Source: Flagellimonas nanhaiensis (GTDB lineage: Bacteria; Bacteroidota; Bacteroidia; Flavobacteriales; Flavobacteriaceae). Taken from it: a DNA stretch of 64,000 nt. The translations under genes were made by a program, and so were the position numbers. Location: NCBI RefSeq assembly GCF_003382275.1, contig NZ_QTJX01000007.1:1-64000 (forward strand), written 5' to 3'. Shown in pieces: positions 52,501-60,697 of the stretch (positions are counted from its first letter, which is position 1; every line of letters begins with the position of its first letter). The notes below the pieces were generated by a model. The model searched no databases. It worked only from the letters and a program-made list of their open reading frames with translations, and had not been told where the DNA came from.

Positions 52501-52798
52501 TGAAATCCATTACGTTCCAGCTGTTAAAAATATCACTGGCATCGGCCTGATCGGAAGAAATGGTACTTCTCTGGAAGGCTTCCACCCTTAGTTTACCAAG
52601 GGGAATTCCTTTGTTGTACATGGCTTGTTCTAGATCGTTCTCAAAGGTGGAAAGGTCCACATTTGCCGATCCCACAGTAACCATCACATCTACATTAGGT
52701 CCCTGCTGAACGGTCATATCAACGGTTTGCGCTTGTACCGAACCCAGGAAAAGTATCAGAAGAAAGAATAAAAATCTGGTTAATAGAGGTTGTTTCAT
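46595..52798 (-). CDS. Giant T9SS type B adhesin with cadherin, propeller and TSP3 repeats (2067 aa)
   Basis: A signal peptide (FLFFLLILFLGSVQAQ) is followed by a lectin/LamG-like domain (about 90-330), Ig/PKD-like regions, an Ig-like domain at about 720-800, a cadherin-like VCBS domain (about 815-895), a short propeller (GTKMFASTYDRRVESYNL, NDGTKFYHTGNSGAG), a cadherin domain (about 1200-1300), then about 15 thrombospondin type 3 calcium repeats (about 1400-1960). The end (AFTPNGDGNNDAWIIPG... through GWIFINY) is the CHU_C type B sorting domain. It is exported by T9SS and would act as a surface adhesin or glue. It shares an operon with DUF4347 and PorP/SprF. Confidence 0.92.
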   Translation of the reverse strand: MKQPLLTRFLFFLLILFLGSVQAQTVDMTVQQGPNVDVMVTVGSANVDLSTFENDLEQAMYNKGIPLGKLRVEAFQRSTISSDQADASDIFNSWNVMDFNGAEPPNPHNYLSSAGGGAYSGTYFSFDSNTNQIIADPVARNSGNYGVAMYDPTGDVADGTISATFGLSGDPYVHAEVGFIFRKVDNDNFYAYIIDNHTYCGNLQSYAPGDGYPAEAILKRENGITTILAVNTNSGTTGSATYGWDANRADMFGAFYNGQAIDFRIEMSGDDIKISRRGGGGTAGTDWIESFNITDTTHSSGSYGFYVHEQQNAYFKDIAIEKLELRAFKDVLREPQWRNSALRFNVNLDDIEVADFDVDSDLSEILMRTINEDIHYIGWGTNANQAQFERFIIQNNTQGTFINRDAGSWATWIDDMAQYIYNQYLFGTVTAGDYFIAGTSVEIDVDPAEMKTNTANASYPSGRWKITHDETYFDNNEGKVSWNGLYLEDVPEFFEKPGQYTFTFEDMPTAPSILFFHRKPIASFTYSPSTGVFNNTSYDLDGGANNGINQNEWKWKSVDAASTDDWTVGVFDKNAVPDGEYLVMLTVQDHQGTWSSPTSVFIELDGSGSAGSTDLPVAQFNIQPDELFTYSGNMSINIEDNSIDPYGRTIATNEWIVTQRTYDNDGNPTDTEIYNSTTPMTDFSAYNTLSADYIISLRVQTDTGVWSEPFYRTLGITHDTTDPTISATPSSGSIDTDTNIVLAFQDEGTGSGFDVQRYVLVQDVNPPATGDSSWSSWSNSQSKSVSFSSGGTGWYIHAEAKDNAGNTAASTFGPFDIALVVAANNDLAVVQEDTTSDPIDVLYNDVYDTNNTPTITITVQGTRGTASVNGSNQVIYIPNSNENGSDTVTYELDDAGTVVTATITISITPADDLPIFTHPTSAYNVSSAVYSGNSFDVTGQLSSLYGIAFNDDGTKMFASTYDRRVESYNLSTPYQVSTATHVTSLGLTSRSQGIAFNNDGTKFYHTGNSGAGIDEYVISTPFDLSTATYNQRFTPSEGSNYDGIDFSSDGSKMYLLDYNGSTIREYALSTNFDIGSATYTDSFSPSAESSPNDFELSADGTKLFVLGFNRGISTYTLSTPFDISSGSYDGNASDYDTDVQENNPYGLTFNDNGSKFYVVGAHEEVFEFNMIAVVEYAENDTIVVVDADANDGDGGSADDGINYGLATGGDNDYFSIDGSTGELTFQTPPDFESPDDGNGDNEYQITLRATDTGGTTDQSITVKVTDVDDTPPSGYTVSINQSDIDISNETAISFTFAGAEVGATYNYTFSSDGGGTNVTGTGTISSATDQISGIDLSGLGDGTITLSVTLTDTNGNEGDPATDTIAKETDADDDGVKDDTDNCLNTANADQLDTNNDGEGNACDDDDDGDGTLDVDDDFPLDPTEDTDTDGDGTGDNADTDDDGDGTPDTSDDFPLDPTEDTDTDGDGTGDNADTDDDGDGTPDVDDDFPLDPTEDTDTDGDGTGDNADTDDDGDGTPDTSDDFPLDPTEDTDTDGDGTGDNADTDDDGDGTPDTSDDFPLDPTEDTDTDGDGTGDNADTDDDGDGTPDTSDDFPLDPTEDTDTDGDGTGDNADTDDDGDGTPDTSDDFPLDPTEDTDTDGDGTGDNADTDDDGDGTPDTSDDFPLDPTEDTDTDGDGTGDNADTDDDGDGTPDSEDNFPLDPAEDTDTDGDGTGDNADTDDDNDGTPDSGDDFPLDPNEDTDTDGDGTGDNTDTDDDGDGTPDSGDDFPLDPNEDTDTDGDGTGDNADTDDDGDGTPDTEDHFPLDPNEDTDTDGDGTGDNADDDADNDGTPDDEDAFPTDPNEDSDADGDGIGDNSDNDDDNDGTPDQDSDGDGLGDNMDTDDDNDGIPDSEDDFPTDPNESLDTDNDGIGDNSDTDDDGDGYSDEIEDSEGTDPLDANDVPDDNDGDGIPDSIDDDDDNDGIADGTDAFPNNDEPSLVPAQAFTPNGDGNNDAWIIPGIDNYPNNVVKVFNRWGHEVFATRSYQNDWEGFYKSRSEKLPPGSYLYVIDLGDGSAPLQGWIFINY
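46950..48600 (-). repeat. Tandem TSP3 repeat array, 105-base units
   Basis: The DNA repeats every 105 bases (35 residues, such as DDFPLDPTEDTDTDGDG and GTGDNADTDDDGDG), for example at 47900 and 48005. Thirteen or so units can be followed, of which about five (roughly 47700-48480) differ only at a few synonymous places. The strong compositional bias creates long antisense open frames, which are not genes. Confidence 0.88.
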
Positions 52799-52808
52799 GG
52801 TAAGTTAT

Positions 52809-53357
52809 CTATTGAAATATTGAATTTTTTATAGGTTGATTCAGGGTGGTATGATCAAATACCAAATCGTTGCCCATTACCGAACTGCAGTTGGTGGGAA
52901 TGGCAATATTGAAGTAAGACCGCTCACTGATTTTCTTTAGGAGGGCAAGTCCCTCTGCATTTGAACCCAGGTTGCAATCATATATCAAGAGCTGCAGATT
53001 GGTTCCTTGATAGAGCCCCTCGAGCATCGATAGTTCAAATTCCTGATCGATTGCTTCGGAATCATAAAGATTGGATCCCAGGGCAATGGAATTGTAGTTT
53101 GCATTTGCAAATAAATGCAGGGCTTCAATCGATTGATTTTGCTCCAGATAGTTTCGAATTACTTTCCAGGCATTCTCCTCCGAGCCAATTTCCAAGACCA
53201 TGGAACCTGCTGGTTTATTGTTTAAAACTTGTTGTTTTTGGGAATAGTTGGAGTCGATGATAATCAATTCATCTGACTGGGCTGTGGCCTTTATCATGAA
53301 AAGGATAAATAGCACAAAAAAGAAGGATGAAGATTTTCTGTTTACTTGATTTTTCAT
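52809..53357 (-). CDS. Standalone exported DUF4347 protein (182 aa)
   Basis: After a signal peptide (FVLFILFMIKATAQ) it shows the DUF4347 layout: ELIIIDSNYS (about 30-39), a 'hLFANANYNSIALGSN' core (about 82-97) and LLIYDCNLGSNAEGLALLKK (about 131-150), where larger family members have an 'llyGCnvA.g..G' strand-turn. In most species DUF4347 forms the N-terminal domain of giant surface proteins; here it is an independent gene ten bases upstream of the adhesin. Its role is unknown. Confidence 0.7.
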   Translation of the reverse strand: MKNQVNRKSSSFFFVLFILFMIKATAQSDELIIIDSNYSQKQQVLNNKPAGSMVLEIGSEENAWKVIRNYLEQNQSIEALHLFANANYNSIALGSNLYDSEAIDQEFELSMLEGLYQGTNLQLLIYDCNLGSNAEGLALLKKISERSYFNIAIPTNCSSVMGNDLVFDHTTLNQPIKNSIFQ

Positions 53358-53820
53358 TGAATTATTGAATTTGGTTTTTTAGTTTCAGTATGATTTTTTA
53401 GTTCAATTATTCAGTTCAGAATGGACATAGCATGGTTTGGCCACCTGAACAGTAGCAACTCTACGGATAGCCCCAACTATTGATTTTTACAGGGACTCAG
53501 TGATAAATTCGGAGATTATTCCTTGGAAGTGTTAAGTAGATTTATTTCATAAAAAGGGAACTGTTTTTTAAGGTTTAAAGTTTACCCGATGGATATATTT
53601 TTCTTACATTTCGAGTTTTTAATTGTAAATATTTTCTTATCTACAACCTAAGAAACGGCAGTAAAAAAATCTTATTTCAAGAAATCCTTTGACAAATTGA
53701 TATTTATCAATTTTAAAGCATTTTCTTACAATTATTAGAAGTAATTAAGTAGGAAAGAGTGTAAATTTTGGTGTTCTCCATCAGAGTAAAATGCTTTTTA
53801 CACTTAGAAAAGGACCTTAC
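53358..53820 (-). other. AT-rich intergenic region upstream of the adhesin operon
   Basis: No gene is visible in these 463 bases. The region is AT-rich with a short inverted repeat TTGATA-TT-TATCAA at 53697-53710. The adhesin operon promoter must lie on its left side and the Crp/Fnr gene ends on its right. I see no clear TAnnTTTG box with a good -33 spacing. Confidence 0.5.
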
Positions 53821-54417
53821 TTATTTTATTTCCTTAAGAAGTCTGGAAAGGGTTTCTGGTCTCATAGCTAAAAAGGAAGCCAAGTATTTTTTTGGTATTC
53901 GCTTAGCAATTTGAGGCTTACATGTTTCAATAAAATAATTTAAACGTTTTCGGGCGTTTGGGATTCTTGCCAAATACACACGATGCTCTGCCAATATGTA
54001 ATATTCCTCTAAGAAAATCCTATTGATTTGGCGCATCTCAGGAAAATTGTTCAAGCAGTATTTGTAGTCCTCATATTCCAAATAGTCGCAATGCGTATCT
54101 TCAAGAGCCTGAATATTTTCCATACTTTTTTTGTTTCTAAAAAAGCCGGTGATGGAAGTAAAGAGTTCGTTTTCGGTATCTATCCAAGTTGTAATTTCTT
54201 CGCCATCACTTACATAATAGCCTCTTACCATTCCTTTCTTGATCAAATACAATCTATTGCAGATTTCCCCCTCTTTGCTGATGATCTCATTTTTCTGGAA
54301 AGAACAGCTCTTTATATTTTCAATTAAATAGGATTTGAGCTTTGGACCAAGTGGGAAGATAGAGTTTAGGTAGAAAACGATAAATAGGTTCTTTTCTAGG
54401 TTGGGTTTGGCCTGCAT
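53821..54417 (-). CDS. Crp/Fnr family transcriptional regulator (198 aa)
   Basis: The 198-residue protein has a cyclic-nucleotide-binding-like N-terminus (SCSFQKNEIISKEGEICNRL, then YLIKKGMVRGYYVSDGEEIT about 52-71) and a short C-terminal helix-turn-helix (IPKKYLASFLAMRPETLSRL, about 174-193). Bacteroidota have many such members that lack a cAMP-specific pocket. Its target is unknown. It faces the PQQ-type gene on the opposite strand. Confidence 0.85.
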   Translation of the reverse strand: MQAKPNLEKNLFIVFYLNSIFPLGPKLKSYLIENIKSCSFQKNEIISKEGEICNRLYLIKKGMVRGYYVSDGEEITTWIDTENELFTSITGFFRNKKSMENIQALEDTHCDYLEYEDYKYCLNNFPEMRQINRIFLEEYYILAEHRVYLARIPNARKRLNYFIETCKPQIAKRIPKKYLASFLAMRPETLSRLLKEIK

Positions 54418-54655
54418 ATTTGGTTTTGGTTGTTTTGAGAGATTTTAACTTTCATCAAAAATAGCATTTTGAAGCAATTGAAAGAATAAGAATAGACCGA
54501 ATATCAAAATTTTCCAAAGCCCCATTTCATAGAGGTTTTGAATCGCGGTTATGAACAGCTAATGGATTTATAAATCCATGAGAGTTTTGTTGAAATTCGA
54601 TAGTGTTTGTTGCCTGGAAGAAGCATATTTACAACTTGTTAATTCTCAGAAATGT

Positions 54656-55792
54656 ATGCAAACACAGGTGGCTTTAAAACGAATCGTATATCTCAATCTT
54701 ATACTAGTATTCTGTTTTGGATGTACCCAAAAGGAATCATTGGGTGTATTTGAAAGTGAAGAGCTTAATTTTAGACTGGAGAAAATAACGGACAGTATTC
54801 GTGTTCCATTTGGCATGTGCTTTTTACCTAATGGTAAAATGTTGGTAACCAATCGGTTTTCAGGAGAAATACTTCAAATCAATGTAAAGTCGGGCAAGAA
54901 AAGAAGGCTAAAAGGTGTACCGAGATCGTATTGTCGCGGAGATGGAGGTGCCCTGGATATTTTACCTCATCCCGATTATGAAATTAATGGATGGTTATAT
55001 TTTTCCCATTCCATTGGGGATTCCATAAGTAGTTCCATGGCAGTGGAGCGATTCAAACTCTTGGGGGATTCTATTGTAGAGTTACAGCGAATTTTTACCG
55101 CATCTCCTTTTTTTAAGTCTCCAAGTCATTATGGCTCCAGAATGGCGATAAAAGAGGGTTATCTATATTTTACGATGGGGGACCGGTATGATTTAATGGA
55201 TTCGGCCCAGACCTTGAACAACCATTTGGGAAAGGTAATGCGCATCTTCGAGGATGGTCAAGTCCCCAAGGATAATCCATTTTATGAAGTTTCTGGAGCA
55301 AAACCTGAAGTCTGGAGCTATGGACACAGAAACCCGCAAGGCCTCACACTGCATCCCAAAACAGAAGAGCTTTGGCTACATGAACATGGCCCAAAGGGTG
55401 GGGATGAACTGAATCGCATTGAACCGGGAAAAAACTATGGGTGGCCTATAATCTGCCATGGAATTGATTATGATGATACCCCTATCGGAGATGGAATCAC
55501 CCATATGGAGGGTATGGAACAGCCCATGTATCATTATACCCCTTCCATTGCTCCAAGTGGCATGGAATTTTACACTGGGGAGGAGTTTGCGGAATGGGAA
55601 GGGAATCTTTTTATTGGCGCCATGGCATTGACCCACCTAAACCGATTAGTTTTAAAAGATGGCAAAGTGATTCATGAAGAAAGGTTGTTGGAAGATTTTG
55701 GAAGGAGGGTACGCGTGGTTCGTGAAGGCCCAGATGGATTGCTATACCTTGGGGTGGATGGTGGCATGATATTAAGAATGGTTCCTTTATAA
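54656..55792 (+). CDS. PQQ-dependent sugar dehydrogenase-like lipoprotein
   Basis: I start at ATG 54656, which gives a lipoprotein signal with the lipidated Cys in LVFCFGC; the longer reading from 54578 lacks one. The rest is a glucose/sorbosone dehydrogenase-type propeller: LPNGKMLVTNRFSGEILQIN, GDGGALDILPHPDYEINGWL (about 87-106), SYGHRNPQGLTLHPKTEELW and HGPKGGDELNRIEPGKNYGW, which match the catalytic and calcium or PQQ loops of the GSDH family. It likely oxidises a sugar or sugar-alcohol in the periplasm. It has no tight neighbours. Confidence 0.8.
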   Translation: MQTQVALKRIVYLNLILVFCFGCTQKESLGVFESEELNFRLEKITDSIRVPFGMCFLPNGKMLVTNRFSGEILQINVKSGKKRRLKGVPRSYCRGDGGALDILPHPDYEINGWLYFSHSIGDSISSSMAVERFKLLGDSIVELQRIFTASPFFKSPSHYGSRMAIKEGYLYFTMGDRYDLMDSAQTLNNHLGKVMRIFEDGQVPKDNPFYEVSGAKPEVWSYGHRNPQGLTLHPKTEELWLHEHGPKGGDELNRIEPGKNYGWPIICHGIDYDDTPIGDGITHMEGMEQPMYHYTPSIAPSGMEFYTGEEFAEWEGNLFIGAMALTHLNRLVLKDGKVIHEERLLEDFGRRVRVVREGPDGLLYLGVDGGMILRMVPL

Positions 55793-55831
55793 ACTAAGAG
55801 AATAAACCATCAAAGTACAAGCAAACAATAC

Positions 55832-58800
55832 CTATCGTTTGACGAGCTTATACGTTATCGGTTTGTTTGCTTCAATGACCACCACATAAATTCCTGGAGC
55901 AAGACTATTCACGGGTATCCGAATTTCCTCATTGGTCATCTTATAGGTTGAAGCATGTACGAGTTGACCATTCAATCCATAAATGGAAATTGGAAAGGTG
56001 CCGTTTATACCGGTTGTCCTGATGATGGCCTCCTCAGTATTTGGGTTAGAATGAAATACTAAAGCTTCCTTGTTACCTAGATCAATTAATTCTGAATAAG
56101 AGCCTTCGCACGGCACAGCCGAGGATATTTTTAGAAGATCACCTTCTTTCACGGAAACTTCAAACTCATTATTTTCAAATGTTCCTTTGGCTAGGTTGTT
56201 CACTTCTAAAAGATAGGGAGGGGAACCTGCTTTAACATTCACCGTGACCTTAACAGCACTACCTTCTCCGGTAATTGAAGTGGTAATGTCCGCAGGAAGT
56301 ACTTCTTTCACCACGAGCTCATAGCATTGTTCAATAGTACTATTTCCATCCACACCAATACATAGCGAATAAGTTCCAGGAGCTAGGTCGGTAACTGTCA
56401 GCTCGGAATTAAATAAATATTCTTGACCGTTAACAGATGCTTTATAATTATAGTAGTCTCTTGCAACGATTGAAATTGCCCCATCATTATTGTCCACACA
56501 AGTTTCTCCATTGACTTCGATTAAAAAATTGTCATGGCTGAAACTAGCATAACCGTTATAGTAAGCGTTTGCCAATTCAAATGCTTCGCCTCCAATTTTC
56601 TCTCCCATGATTCTACCTGGAATATCATCGATTGGAGGATGTATTCCTCCCCAAATTCTGGAAAGGCTGGTCTGTTCGGAAGCATCTTGATAAGTGGCCC
56701 ATTGAAGTGTCATGTTCTCACTTGGCCCTTGTTCAAATACTAGGAACTTATTTTGTTCTATATCAAAGACACCCATACCTCCCGGAAAGAAAGTATCTCC
56801 TGTAATCATAGTTAGAACTTTTGCAGCAGCTCTAGAAAAAGTGGAATGCCCTGAGACGTATCCAGCAAAAGGAGGTGTTACAAACGACGGCCTTTGGTAT
56901 GGCCACCAATGCGTTCCAAGAATCCAACCAACACCTGCCACATCCTGGGTTGGGTCTGAAATAAAATCGGGACCACGCCAACCAAAGATTTTAATTTTTC
57001 CTACGTTCTCATCAGAAGGGCCGGCCAACGGATCTCCAATTTCAATTAATTCAATTTTTCCAGGAACCAATGGAATACCATGAGGGTGATAACTAGGCAA
57101 GTTTGTATCTGAACTTTGGCCGTTTGATGCCATATATCTTAAGGCGGATATTGGTCTGATATAATCATAGTAACCTTTAATGCCCCATGTATTTACGGCG
57201 GCATCGTGCATAGCGCCACCCAAGGCCAGATACGATTTTACATCCCATTCCAGATCATTCAACAAAGGCCCGTCACCAGTAAATTGTTTTACTAGATCTG
57301 GATGGTCCGAAACATAATTGAGAATAGTGAACCAATGCCCCGGTGGCGTTTCCGAATCTGGACCATCTGCCCAGAACTCTGCCAAAACTCGGGCATAATC
57401 CGCTCGCTTCACTATTTGGGGTTCGTATGGTTGTTGAGTAAACGGATTGATAGTATGCCCTGTTCCTATATCACCTCCTTCAAGAAAGTCGTAAAAGGAC
57501 TTATATTCTTCAAAAGAAGACGGGTATTGACTTAAATCGATATTTCCAATGGCGCCAGGAGAAATATCGATAGAAGTTGGGTCACTGGGATCCAAATGTG
57601 ATGACCACAAAGCTACGAGTGCAAAGTTCCATTTATAGGGGTCGTCTATTCCGTTGCCATTTTCAATATTTGGAGGAGCCCCCGGGTTGTTGTAGACATA
57701 GCTCTCAAATCCGTTATTAAGAACCTCCAGATCTGCTTCTTTTAAAGCAAAAGGAATTACCTCTCCCCACTCTGGACTCAAAAAATCGGGGGTGTCCCCA
57801 ACAATCAAATTTCCACTTTGGTCTACAAAATTTTCAAATTTTAGAGGTTGCCAACGATTAGGGTCGTTTAGTGTATAGGCATCTTCGTAAACTTCCAATT
57901 CCAAAGGTTCATTAATTGAGGTATACTGTTGGTTTGAATATGCGTTTATCTCGTTTGAACCATCCTCCAAACCGAAAAGAATTAACTGCTCACTAATATA
58001 GTTGCCCAAGGCGGCGTAGGAGCCATTATTATAATCAACATCTGTAAAGTAAGGATCATAACCCAGATTATTGAAGAGACTGTTTATTGTCTGTATGGTG
58101 GCGGTTGAGCCCGGAGAGTTGGAAAATCTATGACTCAACAGGCGATACATGGCATAGCTCATAACTTCATTGATGGCCTCCTCAACATTTTCAGGGTCTT
58201 CAATTCCATTAAATTCACATGCGTAGCCTCCAAAACTTTTTCCCAAAAAAACGGTTTCAGCTTCATCTTGGAAAACGGCCCAAGCATCGTACATGGCAAC
58301 AGAACTGTGGAAGAGGTTTCGGGCATGTACCGTAGGTCTTGCATAATCCCAACGGATGGCATTCAATAAAGCTTCGTTCCACAATCTTGCCACGGAATGA
58401 TCAGATAGGTCAGGATTTGGATCATCTCCATTTCCACCGCCACTGTCTATGGGATTTGTGTTTTCTATCAACGTCAAGGCTTGATTGGCACTAATATTCT
58501 CAAAACGGTCCACAATTCCGCTTAGCCATGAGACCTCAATAAAGTCCACGGTCGTAGCAGGTCCCAGACCAAAAAATTCGTAACTGCTATTTTGGGACAA
58601 ATAACCTTCTCCGCATAGAGTATATCGATAGTAAACCTGATTATCGATTCCAATTTTGATGAACGATCCTACCCCCATGCGATTGCTCTGGGTGCCTTGT
58701 AGTTTTATTTTGAGCCAATTGTTTGAGGTAGTTGTCTTGTTTTCCCATAGGTCGATGGGCTGATTGTCCATGTTGATTACCACCAAATCTGGAAGCCCAT

Positions 58801-59956
58801 CATTTTGGATGTCCCCTAGGGCATTACCAAAGCTATTGGCGGTGTCTTCTTCGAATCCATTGGAACTTGGAATGGTATAATTCCCAAGTCCATCATTTTC
58901 AAGATAAACTGCTGATAGCCTTCCATCACTGCCATCAAGATGACTGCTCATGAAAAGATCCAGATTGGTATCGTTATTCCCATCCAAAAAGGCAGCCCCC
59001 CAAGCATAGCCATCAAATCTGGTCCCATTTTCCAGTGCAATATTGGAAAAGGTTCCATCCCTATTGTTGCGCATGAAGGCATTTCCCAATACACTTGTTG
59101 GATTATAGTGAGGATAAATGTTAGTAATGTAGGCATCAAGAAACCCATCATTGTCATAATCCTCAATTGTGGTGGACATTCCGTCAACAAGGAGGTCCAT
59201 ATTGGATAGAATACTTACATCCTGAAATGTTCCATCACCTTTATTACGATATAGGGTATTTGCGATAAGACCTTTGTCATTGGCCAATAAAATATCTTGG
59301 AACCCATCTCTATCAAAATCAAGATAAGATGCGCTCAAGGTCATTTTCCCGGTTAAATGGAGACCTGCAGCTTGGGTAACATCGGTAAATGTTCCATCTC
59401 CATTATTGTGGTATAACAAATTGTGGTTTCCATCAACGGGAGTTCTAACCATAATAAATGGATCCAAAAACCCATCATTGTCATAATCTCCCCAGCACGC
59501 TCCTAAAAATTCATAGGGTTGTTGGGAGATTTGCGAAGAATCTATAATATCAGTAAAAGTATTGCCGCCATCATTTCTATAGAGCCAGCATCTTCCCTCT
59601 GTGCTGGCAGCGAAGAAATCGTTGTCCCCGTCGTTATCAAAGTCAACCCAAATGACCTGCCTAGACTGAAGACCATTGCTGGTTATCGGTAAATTTTGTA
59701 ATTCAAATGATCCACCTACGTTTCTTAAGAATTGAAAATCTCTGGTAGTGGAAGATGGCACGGTAATATCATCCCAGCCATCATTGTCATAATCCATAAA
59801 AGAAATCCCAGGCCCGAAGAATGCTCCCAAGTCTCCATAAGTTATTTCTTCTGCACCCAGTAAATCTGGACTTCTTTCGTAAAATGTCTGGCTATAACCT
59901 AATCCTATTGACATTATGGCGCCCAAAAAAAGAAACCATTGTAATCTACTTCCCAT
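55832..59956 (-). CDS. Giant FG-GAP/UnbV and vanadium haloperoxidase-like fusion with T9SS type A end
   Basis: The 1374-residue protein has a signal peptide, then FG-GAP/VCBS repeats (about 30-420; DYDNDGWDDITVPSSTT, YDNDGFLDPFIMVRTP) and an ASPIC/UnbV domain (about 430-500), the CRTAC1 architecture. From about 520 a vanadium-dependent haloperoxidase-like part follows with LAEFWADGPDSETPPGHW and the phosphate site GYVSGHSTFSRAAA near residue 1030, then SRIWGGIHPPIDDIPGR. The C-terminus (ISIYGLNGQL, LAPGIYVVVIEANKPITYKL) is a type A sorting end. It is secreted. Whether it halogenates or acts as phosphatase is unknown. Confidence 0.82.
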   Translation of the reverse strand: MGSRLQWFLFLGAIMSIGLGYSQTFYERSPDLLGAEEITYGDLGAFFGPGISFMDYDNDGWDDITVPSSTTRDFQFLRNVGGSFELQNLPITSNGLQSRQVIWVDFDNDGDNDFFAASTEGRCWLYRNDGGNTFTDIIDSSQISQQPYEFLGACWGDYDNDGFLDPFIMVRTPVDGNHNLLYHNNGDGTFTDVTQAAGLHLTGKMTLSASYLDFDRDGFQDILLANDKGLIANTLYRNKGDGTFQDVSILSNMDLLVDGMSTTIEDYDNDGFLDAYITNIYPHYNPTSVLGNAFMRNNRDGTFSNIALENGTRFDGYAWGAAFLDGNNDTNLDLFMSSHLDGSDGRLSAVYLENDGLGNYTIPSSNGFEEDTANSFGNALGDIQNDGLPDLVVINMDNQPIDLWENKTTTSNNWLKIKLQGTQSNRMGVGSFIKIGIDNQVYYRYTLCGEGYLSQNSSYEFFGLGPATTVDFIEVSWLSGIVDRFENISANQALTLIENTNPIDSGGGNGDDPNPDLSDHSVARLWNEALLNAIRWDYARPTVHARNLFHSSVAMYDAWAVFQDEAETVFLGKSFGGYACEFNGIEDPENVEEAINEVMSYAMYRLLSHRFSNSPGSTATIQTINSLFNNLGYDPYFTDVDYNNGSYAALGNYISEQLILFGLEDGSNEINAYSNQQYTSINEPLELEVYEDAYTLNDPNRWQPLKFENFVDQSGNLIVGDTPDFLSPEWGEVIPFALKEADLEVLNNGFESYVYNNPGAPPNIENGNGIDDPYKWNFALVALWSSHLDPSDPTSIDISPGAIGNIDLSQYPSSFEEYKSFYDFLEGGDIGTGHTINPFTQQPYEPQIVKRADYARVLAEFWADGPDSETPPGHWFTILNYVSDHPDLVKQFTGDGPLLNDLEWDVKSYLALGGAMHDAAVNTWGIKGYYDYIRPISALRYMASNGQSSDTNLPSYHPHGIPLVPGKIELIEIGDPLAGPSDENVGKIKIFGWRGPDFISDPTQDVAGVGWILGTHWWPYQRPSFVTPPFAGYVSGHSTFSRAAAKVLTMITGDTFFPGGMGVFDIEQNKFLVFEQGPSENMTLQWATYQDASEQTSLSRIWGGIHPPIDDIPGRIMGEKIGGEAFELANAYYNGYASFSHDNFLIEVNGETCVDNNDGAISIVARDYYNYKASVNGQEYLFNSELTVTDLAPGTYSLCIGVDGNSTIEQCYELVVKEVLPADITTSITGEGSAVKVTVNVKAGSPPYLLEVNNLAKGTFENNEFEVSVKEGDLLKISSAVPCEGSYSELIDLGNKEALVFHSNPNTEEAIIRTTGINGTFPISIYGLNGQLVHASTYKMTNEEIRIPVNSLAPGIYVVVIEANKPITYKLVKR

Positions 59957-60167
59957 ATAAAGCCTTACAATTTAATAACACAATAATAACAATTAGGGAG
60001 GGAATGTTCAAACTATGGGGTTTAATTCCCAATAATCAATGCTATGTGGAGGTAAAGCTTTTTATTTTGATGCAATGAAGTATTTCAAACCTTTGCAACT
60101 TGAAAATACCCTTGACAATTGTTTTTGACTTGTTTAGGGTTTCATATCTTAACCAAAAATATTTTCT

Positions 60168-60689
60168 ATGACCATTTTTGTTGATATGGATGAGGTGATT
60201 GCGGATGCGTACAACGCCCATATTGAAATCTATAATTCCGAATATGAGGCCAAACTTTCTGCTGAAGAATGTCATGGGAAAGAAGTTTGGCAATGCGTGC
60301 CCAAAGAACACAAAGAGTCCATTATGGGACATGCTCATCGAGTGGGATTCTTTCAAAGCCTCAAGGTTATTTCCCAAAGTCAACAGATACTATCTGAATT
60401 GTGCAAAGCACACGAAGTATATATCGCCTCTGCGGCCATGGAATTTCCAAATTCCTTAAAGGAAAAATCAGATTGGTTGGATGAGTTTTTTCCTTTTATA
60501 CCCTGGCAGAATAGGATATTATGTGGCAACAAATTTATTTTAAAAGGAGATGTCCTTATAGATGATAGAAGTCGTAATCTAACATCTTTTGAAGGGCGCT
60601 CAATCATGTTCACGTCCCCTCATAATGTAAACACCACGGATTTTGAAAGGGCCAATAGTTGGGAGGAAATAGCAGAAAAACTTTTATAA
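60168..60689 (+). CDS. 5'(3')-deoxyribonucleotidase (NT5C family)
   Basis: The 173-residue HAD-type enzyme has the motif I sequence DMDEVIAD (about 6-13), with the family's DMD start, and a later IDDRSRN (about 131-137) as motif IV-like acid pair. A serine or threonine near 91 (ASAAMEF) acts as motif II. It removes phosphate from deoxyribonucleotides. It is cytosolic and precedes an exported esterase gene by 8 bases. Confidence 0.85.
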   Translation: MTIFVDMDEVIADAYNAHIEIYNSEYEAKLSAEECHGKEVWQCVPKEHKESIMGHAHRVGFFQSLKVISQSQQILSELCKAHEVYIASAAMEFPNSLKEKSDWLDEFFPFIPWQNRILCGNKFILKGDVLIDDRSRNLTSFEGRSIMFTSPHNVNTTDFERANSWEEIAEKLL

Positions 60690-60697
60690 ACCTCAGA

